Source of the DNA: Papiliotrema nemorosa
Taxonomy: Eukaryota > Basidiomycota > Tremellomycetes > Tremellales > Rhynchogastremaceae
NCBI GenBank assembly: GCA_032158125.1
Contig: JASKOT010000008.1
Location: 434,001-498,000 of the forward strand
Reading direction: 5' to 3'
Length of the DNA: 64,000 bases
The notes beneath the pieces are model-generated. The model was not told where the DNA came from. It saw nothing but the letters and a program-made list of their open reading frames with translations, and did not search any database. Shown in pieces: positions 12,001 through 24,123 of the stretch. The position numbers were made by a program, and so were the translations under genes. How positions within the stretch are numbered: the stretch's first letter is position 1; every line of letters begins with the position of its first letter.

Positions 12001-14244
12001 GCTCAACACTTTGATCGCTACATTATCCCTGCCGTAGAGGGTTTCCTTCGATCCATTGCGCTCTCTCCGGGAAATTCGCTTCAGGACACGCTCCGATTGT
12101 TGACGCTCTGGTTCACGTACGGTTATCAAGGTGGAGTCGCAAACGCCATCATCAATGGTCTCCCTTCTGTCAATGTAGACGTCTGGCTCGAGGTCGTCCC
12201 GCAGATTATCGCCCGTATCCACACTCCCCGGCAGACCATCTCCACCCTCATCATCCGCCTGCTCAACGATGTCGGCAAGATACATCCTCAAGCACTCGTC
12301 TACCCCATTACTGTGGCTTCGAAATCCAACGTTGCGGCTAGAAAAACGGCAGCCAAGGCTATTATTGCTAAAATGCGTCAACATTCTGATATCATCGTCG
12401 ATCAGGCCGAACTCATCTCGACGGAACTTATTCGAGCTGCCATACTCTGGCATGAGATTTGGTATGATGGGCTTGAAGAGGCTAGTAAGCATTACTACGC
12501 GGATGGGAATATACCGGGCATGTTTGAGGTGCTAGAGCCCTTGCACGAGATGGTCGAGAGGGTGAGTGACAGAGTCTCGACGTAAGCTGACGGTATAGGG
12601 TCCAGAGACATTACGAGAGACCTCGTTTGTGCAATCCTTTGGACATGATCTGGCGATTTCAAGGGAGCACCTCAGGCGGTACCAGTTGCATGGGGATACG
12701 ACCGAGATTCAACAGGCCTGGGACATCTATTACTCGGTGAGTACTCCTCGTCGTGACCGAACTCATGGCAGATCTTCCAACGGCTAGGCAAACAGCTCAA
12801 ATTGCTCAACGTCATCGAGCTTCAGTACGTCTCGCCGAAGCTCATGGCGGTTAGAGATTTGGATATCGCCGTCCCTGGAACATACCAATCTGGAAAACCC
12901 ATTATCGGCATCAGCTACGTCTTGCCCACTTTCCAGGTGATCAACTCAAAGCAACGTCCTCGAAAGTTTAGCATGAAGGGTAGAGATGGCAAAGAGTACA
13001 TGTACTGTCTCAAGGGTGAGTCATAGCATTCTGCCTTGCCTGACAGTGTAGGCCATGAAGATTTGCGACAAGACGAACGAGTCATGCAGCTCTTTGGATT
13101 GGTCAATACGCTGCTCAGTGCGGATCACGAATGTGCCAGACGGCATCTCAGCATTCAACAATTCTCAGTCACCCCCTTGTCACCCGGAGCCGGGCTGCTG
13201 GGCTGGGTGCAGCACAGTGATACCCTGCACATGCTCATCAAGGGATACAGAGAATCGCGCAAGATTTTGGTGGACATTGAGCATCGGCTCATGCAGCAGG
13301 TGAGCAAAAGAAGCGAGCAATATTGACACGCAGATGGCGGATGAGAGCTATGATTCTCTCCCTCTCTTGCACAAGGTCGAGGTGTTCCAATATGCGCTTG
13401 ACAACACCACGGGTCAAGATCTCTACCGAATCTTGTGGCTCAAATCGAGGAACAGCGAGGCGTGGCTGGAACGTCGTGTCACTTACACCCGAAGTTTGGG
13501 TGTCAACTCGATGGTCGGGTATATTTTGGGATTGGGTGATCGACATCCTTCTAATTTACTGCTGGACCAGATCACCGGCAAGATGGTTCATATTGATTTC
13601 GTGAGTCTCCTTGGCCACCCACTTCCAAGCTGACGTCCAGGGTGACTGCTTTGAGATTGCTCAGCAACGAGACAAGTATCCTGAAAAGGTGCCATTCCGA
13701 CTCACCCGTATGCTCATACATGCTATGGAGGTATGCGGAATCACCGGAACGTTCTCGCGATCATGCGAAGTTTCGATGGAAGTTTTGCGGGAGAACAGAG
13801 AGTCACTCATGGCGGTCTTGGAAGCCTTTGTGTATGATCCTTTGATCGCTTGGCGATTGACTGCTACGAATCAACCAGGTGGGAGGGTCAATGAAGGTGC
13901 AGAGGTGGACGACGGTTACGCCAAGCAGAGGAAATCCAAAGCCAACGAGACGGAGATTTTGAATGGTCAGTCGAAAGATCTAGATGAGGATTGGAGCTGA
14001 TTGTCAGATGCCAATCAAACCGAAGTCAAGAATGATAAAGCTCTTCAAGTTATTGATAGAGTGAGGAGAAAGCTGGCAGGGAAGGATTTCAAGCCGGACC
14101 AAGTGTTGGATGTCAAGGAACAGGTAGAAAAGCTGGTCGACGAGGCGACAAAGACAGAGAATCTCTGTGTGGCATTCATCGGATGGTACGTTGCATCACT
14201 CTGGCGCGGATACAACGCTGATATCTAGGTGTTCGTTCTGGTAG
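6070..14244 (+). CDS. TOR1: TOR kinase (phosphatidylinositol-kinase-related Ser/Thr kinase)
   Basis: This is the central growth-control kinase of TORC1/TORC2. The start at 6070 gives [12 protein letters not shown]. About two dozen short introns are spliced with closed frames. Domains run in order: HEAT-repeat helices (about 6.1-10 kb), FAT (about 10-12.4 kb), the FKBP12-rapamycin-binding domain (about 12.44-12.79 kb, [16 protein letters not shown] through QAWDIYY), the kinase domain with GTYQSGKPI, the catalytic loop [12 protein letters not shown] (13528-13563) and HIDFGDCFE (split by an intron near 13601-13640), and a C-terminal FATC ending CVAFIGWCSFW at 14244, close to the GWCPFW end of mTOR. 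The last codons are reached through a final intron after 14186. All kinase landmarks are intact, and the estimated length of about 2,300-2,400 residues is normal for TOR. The FRB has Tyr where human mTOR has Phe2039. Confidence 0.97.
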
Positions 14245-14512
14245 AGGTCGACTCAGAAGGGCGAGGGGAGGAGTTGTGGCATCGTCGGTTTGGGGTGAAC
14301 CGCATCATTTACACTCTGAATAATCTTGTGCATGTGGCTCTCGTATACCCTGTGTGTAACATTGTCAGAAGACGATAAGGTCAAAAGAGTCATGTATATC
14401 ATGCGGATGGAACACTGCATAGATGATTGATGCATGGCTTTCGGCCAGCGAGACATGCATGCGCAAGGCAGCGCTTGGAATACGATTTTGGGCAATGAGT
14501 AAAGGGTTCAAC

Positions 14513-15929
14513 TTAAATGGTGCAGGCGTCTGACAAGGAGCATCCAGATGGCAGCCCACTCTGCGCTGCAGTTTGGTAATACAACGTGACACTCTTGACC
14601 TTCATGACCACGTCGGAAGTTGGAGGACCTTGGGTGAAGCCTTCGATTCCGGCAGACCAGTGGTTGATGATCACTATAGTTCAGCGTGTTCAGTTGGACA
14701 GAAGGGATGATTGACCGCTCGAGGGGTTCTCCGATGCTGAGAAATCAGTATGTGTACGGACTGGGTCGGGACTCACTATACTTTGTGGGACCTTTCAGAG
14801 CGGTCGAGTCAAAATAGTATTTAGTCCCCTCTGGCAGCCAGGCGATACTGATCCATCTGTAAATATCCAGGTTTCGAGCCAAGAGGTAGGAGGACTTACG
14901 TGTAATCGTGGAATGATACCGTAGGATCCGAAGGGAAGGGGACAATCGTGTTATCGTTTGTCCCGCTCCCCGAGGGCTTTCAATCAGCACTCGGATTGCG
15001 CAGCAATGAACCACTCACATCGTAGTTTGTCAGTTGGATGCCTGGAGGTGTACCATTGTCCATCGTATCAAAGATCGTCTGACCTAGCACCTCGATATCC
15101 TGCTCATCTCCGCCCTCTCCTCCCCCGGTATGGTAGGTAAACTAATTTCAGTCCGACATCGGCAGGTGTAGAGCTGAGATGGACATACGATAGATTGGCA
15201 CGTTCCAGGAGTCGAGTCGAGCTGCGCATTCATAGTAAACACACCGCCCGTCACTGCATCCTTGAACACAATCTCTCCAACTTTGACCGCTCCACCTTTG
15301 GCTTGTCCCCCCTTGACAGTCAACCACAACGCCCCATCTTGACCTGACAGCGCGTTCAGTGAGCCCACTGCATGCGTGCCGTCGTCGGACGTGGCGCCGA
15401 CACCTCCGTCAATGGTAACTTGCCATCCGAGAGCCGACATTTCTTCTTGTGAGACGGATCCGGTCAGAGAGGAAAAGGACGTGGTGTGCGAGAGGGGAAA
15501 ATAGGCGTTGGAATGTTGAGATAGGACATAGCCGCATTTGCAGTCGCCAAGCTGAGGGGTGAGTCCAGAGGTGCCGGAAGAGGTGGTGACACCTGTAGAT
15601 GAGGGATCGATGTTCGTCTTGGATATTCCGGTGGGACCGCCTAGGCCGGTGGAAGAACGGCTATGCGTTCGGGTTCGTGTCTCAGTTCGAGCGAGAGCGT
15701 CGACATCATGACCCTCTGCACCGTCCTCACCTTCACCTGATCCAGTCTCTGCGGCAGTATCGTCCTCTTCGGCACCGACTATGAAGCTCTCTCCAAGGTC
15801 CATAGGTGCGGTGGGGGACGGTTGTGCGTCAACGGCATCGACAGAAGGAGACGGATGATGCCAGTGCCATCGAGGCATAGCGTGGGCCAGGATGGGCAAG
15901 AGAAGTATGATTGACTTGTCGAGCAGCAT
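14513..15929 (-). CDS. Secreted GH16-type glycoside hydrolase (concanavalin A-like fold)
   Basis: This is probably a cell-wall or extracellular beta-glucan-active enzyme. The chosen start at 15929 gives a clean signal peptide (MLLDKSIILLLPILAHA). An in-frame ATG at 15989 would bury it. An acidic and Thr/Ser-rich linker follows, then the jelly-roll domain with LGDCKCGYVLS, and after splicing near 15187-15150 the GH16 catalytic signature GDEQDIEVLG (E-x-D-x-E, nucleophile and acid/base Glu). Further exons give SFHDYTIAWLPEGTKYYFD and NHWSAGIEGFTQGPP, ending CSLSDACTI at 14513. The DYT-x-x-WLP segment is typical of the family. At least four introns were inferred. No GPI signal is seen, so the protein is probably soluble. 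The exact substrate is unknown. It converges on TOR1. Confidence 0.85.
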
Positions 15930-16467
15930 AATACAATGTCCTTGAGCTGTTATCACGAACGGGAAGTGGAAGAACGTGAGTGTGAGCAAACATGAGTACG
16001 AGGGTGTCCCGGGTGGACTTGTACCTTTGTCTGGTTAGCCATTTGTTAGCTCGCTTGTGTGCATGTCTAGACCATCAGGATTCAACGTCTCCTTGATGGC
16101 TAATTTGATGACCTCGTTTCGAAAGCACCTCCGGCGCTGATCATGGGAGGTCGAGACGAATCAAGATGCGATTGATACCTGACGAAGGATGAAACATGGA
16201 GGAAACTGGCGTTTCAGGTATTTTCGGGCATTCTCCCTCAAAGGTAGCAAGCATCCCAAGGGGTTCCTTTTAGCTTCCGAAGATCTGTCGGTATAGCCGG
16301 GTGAATATGGCCGGCACATGACACGAGCCGCCTTTCCAACGCTAAGACCTGCAATGCCGCGACTCATGGACCGCCGCTGATCTTGTGAGCTATGTCCGCG
16401 TGGTCATTCTACCCGAAACATGCATATGATGTGGTCCCAGCCACCATCGACAGGCCGTCAGAACACC
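15930..16467. other. Intergenic, no gene seen
   Basis: The 538 bp between the GH16 start and the end of the upstream MFS gene (both minus strand) hold only short overlapping frames without introns or motifs. This is the promoter region of the GH16 gene. Confidence 0.4.
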
Positions 16468-18187
16468 TCAGATACCGCTGCTCTCCTTTTTCGCGCGAAA
16501 GGCGATGCCTGTTGCTGCGCCCAAGAGGATGGTGATGCCAGTGTACAAGAGTAGCACACCCTTTCTGTCAGCTCATGTCTCGGCGGTCAGGGCGACTCAC
16601 GTAATTGTGCACTCCGTAAGCTCCGGCTTTCCCACTAAGTACGTCCAGCTTGAGCAGTGCGTCCGAGATGGGTCCTGTATATCAGTAAGGGCAGTAATGT
16701 CGAGAGATGACTGACCAGACGAAATGTTACCGATTCCGCGGACGAATGCAAATATGACAAAGATGTATTGCGGAAGTGTCGGATCGTCACCTGATGACTC
16801 AGCACCGAACGCCATGTCAAACCTCACGAGCGATGACCGTGATCATTTTGCTCCAAAGAGCGGTGAAGCTGACTCCGAGTAGTCCAAACGCCAGGACAAA
16901 CGTCACCAACATGGCATCGTTCGTGCCGAACCCCCACAATAAGAAGCATGTCAATGATGCGCCGATGCAGCTCGTACACAATACGTGGAAGAGTGGAAGT
17001 CGATCCGTCATGAAGCCCAAAAGGGTCAAACCGGGTACAGACGCCGCTGTCCGTCAGCTCGGTTGGCTGCGACGCTTACCGTTCAGAATAGAGACCAGGC
17101 CAGTCCCACCTGGTTTAGTGAGGTTCAAGTCTTTTGCAAATGCTGATGATGAGTCTTTACCGATTGTAGGGATGCTCACTTGGCAGCCACACGTTTGGGA
17201 CAAAGTTTCCGAGAGAAGTCACGAAAATAGTCATGGTTCCCGCAAACATGGTTGAACGCTTGAGGAACGACCAGTCGACGTTGTGTAATCGCCTCTCAGC
17301 AGCATCAGGGTCTGATCTTGATGGCAAAGGTATCCTCCGCTTGATAAAGAACAGACAGGCGTGACCGATGATGATAAAGCCGACTCCCAAACCGATCATG
17401 GTCGCCTTGTAGCCGACGCCTTGGAGTAGGGGGTCGATAATAAGCGGAAAGACAGCACCTCCTGCTCCTGTACCTGCGTACATGATACCTGATCTCAGTG
17501 TCATCTTTGAGCGAGCTTACCAGAGGCCAGCCCTCTTTTGGCTTGGAACCACTCGAAAAGAAGGGTCGCGGCGGGGAGGTAGGATGCTTCATTCAGCACA
17601 GCAGAGTGGACGACTCACCTCCTGCGAAAGGATACAGGATACCTATGGTGACGATGAGGTGCCACGGCTTGGTCACAAACGCGGAAGAGATCAAAGCTAT
17701 TCCAGCAATGCAGAGGCATATACTTTGAATCTCCCTCATCCTCTTGGCGTACGCAGCGATAAGTCTGGTCTCAGTGCACTCCGCTCTTCTCTACTCACGG
17801 TTGGAAAACGGCAACACTCATATACATCAAACCCGTCTGCAGCGTGGCTGCCAGAGTGATGGTCGATTCACCTTGCCCATTGAACAGGGTCGAAGTCCAG
17901 TATTCGTGAAAGACACCAACGGTATAAGGGATACCCCATATGAGCGTTTCCAGGACAGTCGCAGCGACAAGGAAGGACCATGCCTGACGACCCCCATCTA
18001 CTGGTGGTAAAGCTGGGATGTAGTTGGTTGGCGACTCGACATCGTCGGGATGTGTCGAGGTACCAGGATTCAGTGCGGCCGAGCTGTGTTGTGGACTGAA
18101 TGAGGGTTCTCCGACGGGTAAGGCTGGAGTATCCAGAGGCGTGAGTCCTAGATCTTTCAGCGGGATGGGATCTGTCTGCGAGCTCAT
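16468..18187 (-). CDS. MFS transporter, monocarboxylate-porter type
   Basis: A complete paralogue of the transporter cut by the left edge. It starts MSSQTDPIPLKDLGLTP, carries IPALPPVDGGRQAWSFLVAATVLETLIWG as first helix (short form: DGGRQAW, the porter signature), then a FHEYW loop, AAYAKRMREIQSI, and further helices through GYKATMIGLGVGFIIIGHACLFFIKRR (near 17400-17330). A hydrophilic central loop, later helices and a C-terminal helix LLLYTGITILLGAATGIAF ending at 16468 follow. About ten introns of 35-50 nt were inferred. The family is expected to carry monocarboxylates or related small acids across the plasma membrane, but the substrate is not determined. It is divergent from the GH115 gene with 305 bp between starts, a possible uptake/hydrolysis pair. 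Confidence 0.85.
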
Positions 18188-18492
18188 GGCGGATGCCGAG
18201 TGCAGAGAGGGCTGTTGCGAACTCTGCTTAACGCTGAGACGACTCTGAAAGGTTGATTCAGCAATGAGGGGAGCCCCGCGCCGTGATTTTGTAATCCCAC
18301 CCCTTGGTTTCTAATCGCCATCTATGGGCATTACAAAATGTCAAACAACCATTACAAACCCCGAAATCCGAACTCCCTCGGCCAAGATACGAGTATCCGG
18401 CGGGCCGGTACCGACCGGCCGGCTGGGCAGAACATTTCGATGAAGATATATACCCAAAGCATCAAGGTCAAACATTGTGCAACTCAACCATC
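18188..18492. promoter_or_regulatory. Divergent promoter between MFS and GH115 genes, with CGG/CCG cluster and TATA-like box
   Basis: The 305 bp region contains a dense GC palindromic block at 18397-18423 that includes a perfect CGGTACCG palindrome (18406-18413) and several CGG/CCG triplets, the kind of half-sites bound by fungal Zn2Cys6 factors. A TATA-like atatatac lies at 18446-18453, about 40 bp before the GH115 ATG. The binding role is inferred. Confidence 0.4.
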
Positions 18493-21400
18493 ATGAGGCC
18501 CATCACCACCTTAGTAGCCTCTCTGGCCATCGTCGGCCAGACTTTGGCTCTTTCGAGGGATCCACGGGTTGTCCTTTTCCCCAAGACCCACCAAAAGAGC
18601 ACGGCTCAACATGTCTTTGACATTTCCGACCATCCGGATCAATTCACCCTCTTCACCGCAGAGGGTCATGGGTCTTCCGTACCCATCTTGACCGATTCCA
18701 AAGATGACATTGCCATCCACCTCGCCGTGGAGACTGTTGCCGATGACATCGAAAAGATCACTGGACGACGACCAGAGGTGTACAATGATACCCTCCCTCA
18801 CCGGGCCGGGCAGGCGGTCATTGTCGGCAGCGTCAACAGCCGGCTCGTCGGTAATGTAAGAGGCGCCGAGTATGCCGAGGAGTTGAAGGGGACTTGGGAG
18901 AGGTTTGATATCCGAACCTTGAGCAAGCCCATCAAGGGGGTCAAGGAGGGTCTTGTCATCACCGGTAGTGATAGGGTAAGTCGAGCGCAATGTACCAGCT
19001 CACGATAGCGAGGAACAATCTTCGGTCTGTACACTCTGACGGAGCAACTCGGCGTTTCGCCATTCTATTACTGGTCCGATGTGCCTCACCCAAAACACGA
19101 CGTGATCGCCGTGAACCGATCCGTCATCCTCTCCCACGCCGAACCCACCGTAAAGTACAGAGGTCTGTTCATCAACGATGAAGAGCCCGCTTTCTGGGGA
19201 TGGATCCAAGGTCAGCTCGACCTGGACCCGTGGGAGCCTGCATTCCAGACTTGGTTCTACAAGCCATGGTTTGAAATGATGTTGCGACTCAAGTCCAACT
19301 ACTTTTGGCCCGCGAGTGAGTCGCTCCTGTGAATGCTCTGACTCTAGTGCACTGCTCCATGTTCAGCGTAGATGGGCTCAACACGACCGACAAACAACCC
19401 AAACAACCACTGCCGGGACCAAACCAAATCTTGGCCAACGACATGGGCATCGTCATGGGTACATCTCACCATGAACCCATGGGCCGAGACAAGCCTGAAT
19501 GGGATGCGTGGGGTAAAGGTGCATGGGACTATATCAACAATTCTGAGTTTTTGAACAAGTTTTGGCATTACGGCGCCGAGAGGGCCAAGGGACTCGAGAC
19601 CTTGTACACGCTAGGCATGCGAGGCGACGGTGATGAGCCTTTGACTGGGGCCAGTAATGAGCTCGTCGAACGTGGGTCTACCGGGAGGGTCTCGGCTGAT
19701 AGTAGAAATCGTTGCGACTCAGCAGGGCATCTTGAAAGAGGTGTATGGGGAGGAGTTTGACAATGTGCCTCAGCTCTGGGCCATGTATAAAGGTGCGTCA
19801 GGGTGAGGGGTTTTGCTGATATGTAGAGGTCGCTCAGTACTATGCTCACGGGGTGGGTCTACTGCTCTTTATCTGGCTGACATTAGCTCAACGTGCCCGA
19901 GGATGTGACTATTCTGTTTTCCGATGACAATTACGGAAACATCATGTCTGTTCTCTCTCCCGACAAGCCTCACCCCGCCGGCGCGGGTGTCTACTATCAT
20001 GTGGATTGTAAGTCCTACTCAGGTCTGCGCTGACTCGAGACGTTGGATTCCCCCGAGACTACAAATGGATCAACACGATCAACCTTGCCAAAATGTGGGA
20101 ACAAATGGCCATGGCCGATGCTTTTGACACGAACAAGATTTGGATCCTCAACATTGGTACACTCAAGCCTCTTGAACTGCCCACGGAATTCTTCCTGTCG
20201 TTGGCTTGGAACATTGACGAATGGGGGTTGAATTCTTGGGGGGATTTCTTGGAACTCTGGGCTGAACGAGAGTTTGGTCTCAAGGACAAGCGAAAGGAAG
20301 AAGTCAGGGATATCATGTTGGACTACTCGGTAGGTCTCATGTCGGGCTCGGCTGACTGCAGATCATGTCTTCCCGAAACAAGGCAGAGCTGGTCAACTCG
20401 ACTGCTTGGTCCATCAACAACTATGAAGAGTGAGCGATGACCTAACGAGTCACTGACATTAGAGCGGAGAGGGTGCTTGCCGAGTGGGACGACCTGGTGG
20501 ACCGATCTGCCAAAGTTTACCGATCACTGAGCACTGAGTACCAAGCGCCTTTCTTCGAGCTCGTCTATATGCTCTGCCTCATGCAGGCCAATCTGAACCG
20601 ACTCTACGTTTCGGGTGAGTACAATGGTCCTGCTTAGATTGACCTCAGTGGCTCGATCCAACCTATACGCCTTCCAAGGACGAACCGCTGCCAACTACCA
20701 CGCCAAACAAGCCATCATCGCTTTCGAGCAAGACGCCAATTTGACCCACACTTTCCACTCGATGCTAGATGGTAAATGGGACCACATGCTGGATCAGACC
20801 CATATCAATTACCACCAAACGCTCGAACCGATCCGAGATTCTCTGCCACCCGTATCGTTCGTGCAATACTCCCAACCCGCTCGGATCGGTGTGCCCGTTC
20901 GAGCCCACATTACGGGTCAGACTTCGTATCTTCGGATCACCGTGGAAAACTCTCTAGGTCATTGGCCCGGAGGAATGGAGTTTTCTTGTCCCGCCGAGAT
21001 TCTCTGTGAGGATATCACCACTCTTTGGCCCTTGGACCCTTATGGTGCCAAGACTAGATGGATCGATGTTGGATCTGGAGGACCTCGAGATGTCGAATGG
21101 GTCGCCAAGACGAGTCACAGCTGGCTCAAATTGTCTCACGATCATGGCAAGGTTAAGCGAGACGGTACTGCGGATCAGAGGATTTACGTGTCTGTCGATT
21201 GGAACAAGGTGCCGGAAGAGTTCAACCCTGCGAAACACGTGCCTCGGGTGGATATTACCGCTAGTGACAGGACCAACATGACCATCGAGGTGCCCATCTA
21301 CCGACCCGCTCCTCCGCCTTCCGATTTTAAGGGGCATGTCCAGGGTGACGAGTATGTCGTGATTCAAGCTGGGCACCACTCGGCTAATACATCTACCAAC

Positions 21401-21916
21401 GACCACGCATGGCAGGAGATTGAAGGGTACGGCCATACCCTGTCCGCTTTGGAAGTCCTCCCATTCTCGACCAAAAATTACACCCTTGGAGCGGGCCCTG
21501 CAGTCTCGTATGACATTTGGACCCACTCTTCCGGTAATGCCACCCTCACATTCCGACTCGGTCCTCAACTCAACCTCTTCCTAGGCAAGGAGCTGGCCTT
21601 TGGTCTACAGGTAGACGACCAACAGGCTAGAGAGTTGCACCCAGTGCCTACCAAACCCGCCCCTGGATGGTCTCACGGTCGACACGACAAGCCTCGTCAA
21701 GCTGGAGCAGTGCCGGAGGATTGGTGGGATGTGGTCAGTGATGAGATTAGGAGTTTCGTGGTCAACGATGTGGACCTGGGAGAGGCGGGTCAACACACCA
21801 TCAAGATTTGGGGAATGACCACGGGGGTTTTGCTGCAGCAGATTTGGGTCGATTTCGGTGGGATTGAAGGTAGGGGGGTTTCTTACCTCGGCCCACCGGA
21901 GAGTTACCGAATGTAG
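18493..21916 (+). CDS. Secreted GH115 alpha-glucuronidase
   Basis: This is predicted to release (4-O-methyl-)glucuronic acid side chains from glucuronoxylan outside the cell. The start at 18493 gives a signal peptide (MRPITTLVASLAIVGQTLA). The family landmarks are an N-terminal domain with VADDIEKITGRRPEVY and VIVGSV, then GTIFGLYTLTEQLGVSPFYYW, the diagnostic KYRGLFINDEEPAFWGW (near 19155-19205), the FWPA segment, MGIVMGTSHHEPMGR, and a large last exon (about 20615-21916) with the C-terminal beta-sandwich part of GH115 proteins. At least nine introns were inferred, and the coding length of near 960-1000 residues fits the family. The protein looks intact. It is rare outside plant-biomass users, so the organism probably meets plant hemicellulose. 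Confidence 0.9.
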
Positions 21917-22550
21917 CCTTGGCGAGACAAGTGGATAATGGACAATGCAAATAATACGTCAACCTTGACTACCAGAGCAGGGTGGTGTAAAGCTCTCGGG
22001 CTCGAATTAGACACAGCAGTCTGCTACTCCCGCTTGACAGCTGCAACCTCACAACCTCCCTTGATCAGCGGTGTCGACTCGACTCGACTCACCTCCCTTG
22101 TTCAGCATAGCTTTACTAACCAGGAAATGGCAGCCACCTGCCGTACTCTACTGACAAAACTCTAGCTCCTTTGATCAACATGAAACCGCCTTCCCGCTGT
22201 CCAAGATTCTCACCCCTTCCTTTCGTTTTGAACGGAGTGATTGACCCATCTCCCGTTTCAAAGGCTACGAGTAGACTGCATGGACAACATCGGCACAGTA
22301 CAAAGAACTTGAGGATACGGGGTAGCATGAGATTGCTATGCGGCTTGGACATCGACGATCAGCAGTCTCGGCGAGGGGTACCCTCATGTGATGGCTCACC
22401 GTGATCGGTGGGACTGGTCAGGATGCATAAGATGGTCCACCTTAGGTCTGTTGAGAACACTGCCCACCACCCCTATCTTATTTGCTACCTCGTCCGACCT
22501 TCCCAGGTCCCCTTGACCCTCCGACACCCCTGCCCCTCGGCCAAACTGCC
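21917..22550. other. Intergenic, no gene seen
   Basis: The 634 bp hold no supported exon. The gap includes the GH115 3' end and the promoter of the following gene. A short run of TCGAC-type direct repeats near 22075-22090 is the only visible repeat. Confidence 0.4.
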
Positions 22551-24123
22551 ATGCTGACCACCTCTCTCCTTTCTTCACTACTCTTCCTTGGATCGGGTAC
22601 GTTTACCACTCCCAATTTCACATCAGCTGAGATTCAGTGGCTGGACTACCTGTCCAAGATGTCCACCAGGAAAGCGGGATTCATGACGCTGCCATCTCTC
22701 CCCGAGCTATCAACCCGATCTACGCTGAGCGGGCGGAGTACAAGCCACACGGATATCGTGATCTCGCCGAGTCCGGCATCATTGCTCGAGACGAACCAGA
22801 TTGGACGGGTTTCGCCGTTCCAGGGGAGAAGCGAGCGATCAATTTCAATTACGCCGACGTAGCAGGGTATAAGCCCACGTCCAGTTCTGCGGGTGATCAG
22901 CTGCGGGGACGCGACAATGACGACTGGGCAAACTTTGCGATACCAGGCGAAAAGCGAGCCATCAACCCCATCTACGCGGACCAAGCAGAATACAAGCCTC
23001 ATGGATCTCACTTCCAGAGACAACTAGAGGTCACGGTAGAAGAGGTGGTGGAGGAGGAATGGAAATCGTGGACCGCTCCCTCTGCCATCAACCCAATCTA
23101 CCTGAATGTCTCTCATAGCGACGTCTACAAGCGAGCAGATTCCGGACCCATTTATGGATCGAGCGGAAAACCAAATATCAAAGATGTCCATCAGAGTGAG
23201 CTCATGCCTCCAAGAGTGGAACATCACTTACGACAGCCACCGACCCCAGTTGCGGCTTTGCAAGCGTCATGGCAGCCGTGGCCAATGCCAATCCCGACTG
23301 GATAGGTACTCATGTGACCTATGCGCCTTCGTTGTCCGGCGCATCCAGTGCAAAGATCTCCATGTACGATGACAATTTGAACGCGAAAGATTTCACCATT
23401 ACATGTGGGGAGACTGCCGAGAAGAGCGATGTAGACGCTTCCACTGGGGTTTGGTGAGTTTGGTCTCGGTGATTTGGCTCATGATAGGTGGCCAGGAGCA
23501 TACGATCATGCTGGAGTCAAGCTGGGTTTACCCAACCAGAACGGTGCCATGGGACCCATTCTACCTGCCAACTCTTTACAAGCGATCACTGGGAAAAAGG
23601 CCACCGGGACAGACAAGATTAGCGCCGATGCGATATTCGACTTGGCCGTCAAATCGGCTTCCTCCAAAACGCCCGCCATCTTGCAGACGAAAGGGAGCGG
23701 AGTCAACACCTTGGTCGGGAATCATGCATATGCACTGTTGAGCGGTGAAGGATCGGGGTCGGATAGAAAGTGAGTCTGTTGAAGGACTCGACTGATTGTA
23801 GGGTGACGCTGTATAACCCTTGGGGCAGTTATGTCACCGCCTCGGTGGACAGCTTGGTCCCGGAAACGCTGTACTTGTGGTACTTGACCAACTACGACGC
23901 GTTCTCTGGTGAAAGCGGCGGTGGGCAGACTGATGATGGGCCAAAGACGTCGGAAAACGTGCAGCCTGCCCCGCAGCCAGAGCCCACGTCGAGCCGCCGT
24001 TGGGGTGGAGGCGGAGGCAGGGGAGGCCGAACGACAGCTGCCCCTCAGCCAACACAGGTCGAAGCGAATGAGGACGATGTTGTATGGGTCACCGAGGTCG
24101 TGACGGTCTATGTGAATGCTTAG
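22551..24123 (+). CDS. Secreted calpain-like cysteine protease with KR-flanked repeats in the propeptide
   Basis: About 474 residues after removing introns near 22597-22639, 23193-23233, 23453-23487 and 23770-23801. Residues 1-18 form a signal peptide. Residues 38-170 hold a repeated block: AINPIYAERAEYKPHG (39-54), AINFNYADVAGYKP (82-95), AINPIYADQAEYKPHG (123-138) and a short AINPIY (165-170). Two of them are preceded by PGEKR, a Kex2-type dibasic site, and another KR is at 180-181. The C-terminal domain has the peptidase C2 pattern: Gln201-x5-Cys207 (QTTDPSCGFA), His353 in GNHAYALL and Asn373 in YNPWGSY. The Cys-His-Asn triad and oxyanion Gln are therefore all present. A Gly-rich segment (435-443) and a tail VVWVTEVVTVYV end the protein. 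Calpains are normally cytosolic, so a secreted form is notable. The classification rests on motifs only. Confidence 0.75.

Noticed and set aside
20954..21568. Minus-strand frame of 204 codons
   Set aside because: It mirrors the large last exon of GH115. There is no independent motif.
22637..23305. Calpain gene ending at 23305 in the first open frame
   Set aside because: Splicing 23193-23233 gives the Q-x5-C calpain motif in frame and continues to 24123. Ending at 23305 would discard the entire protease domain.
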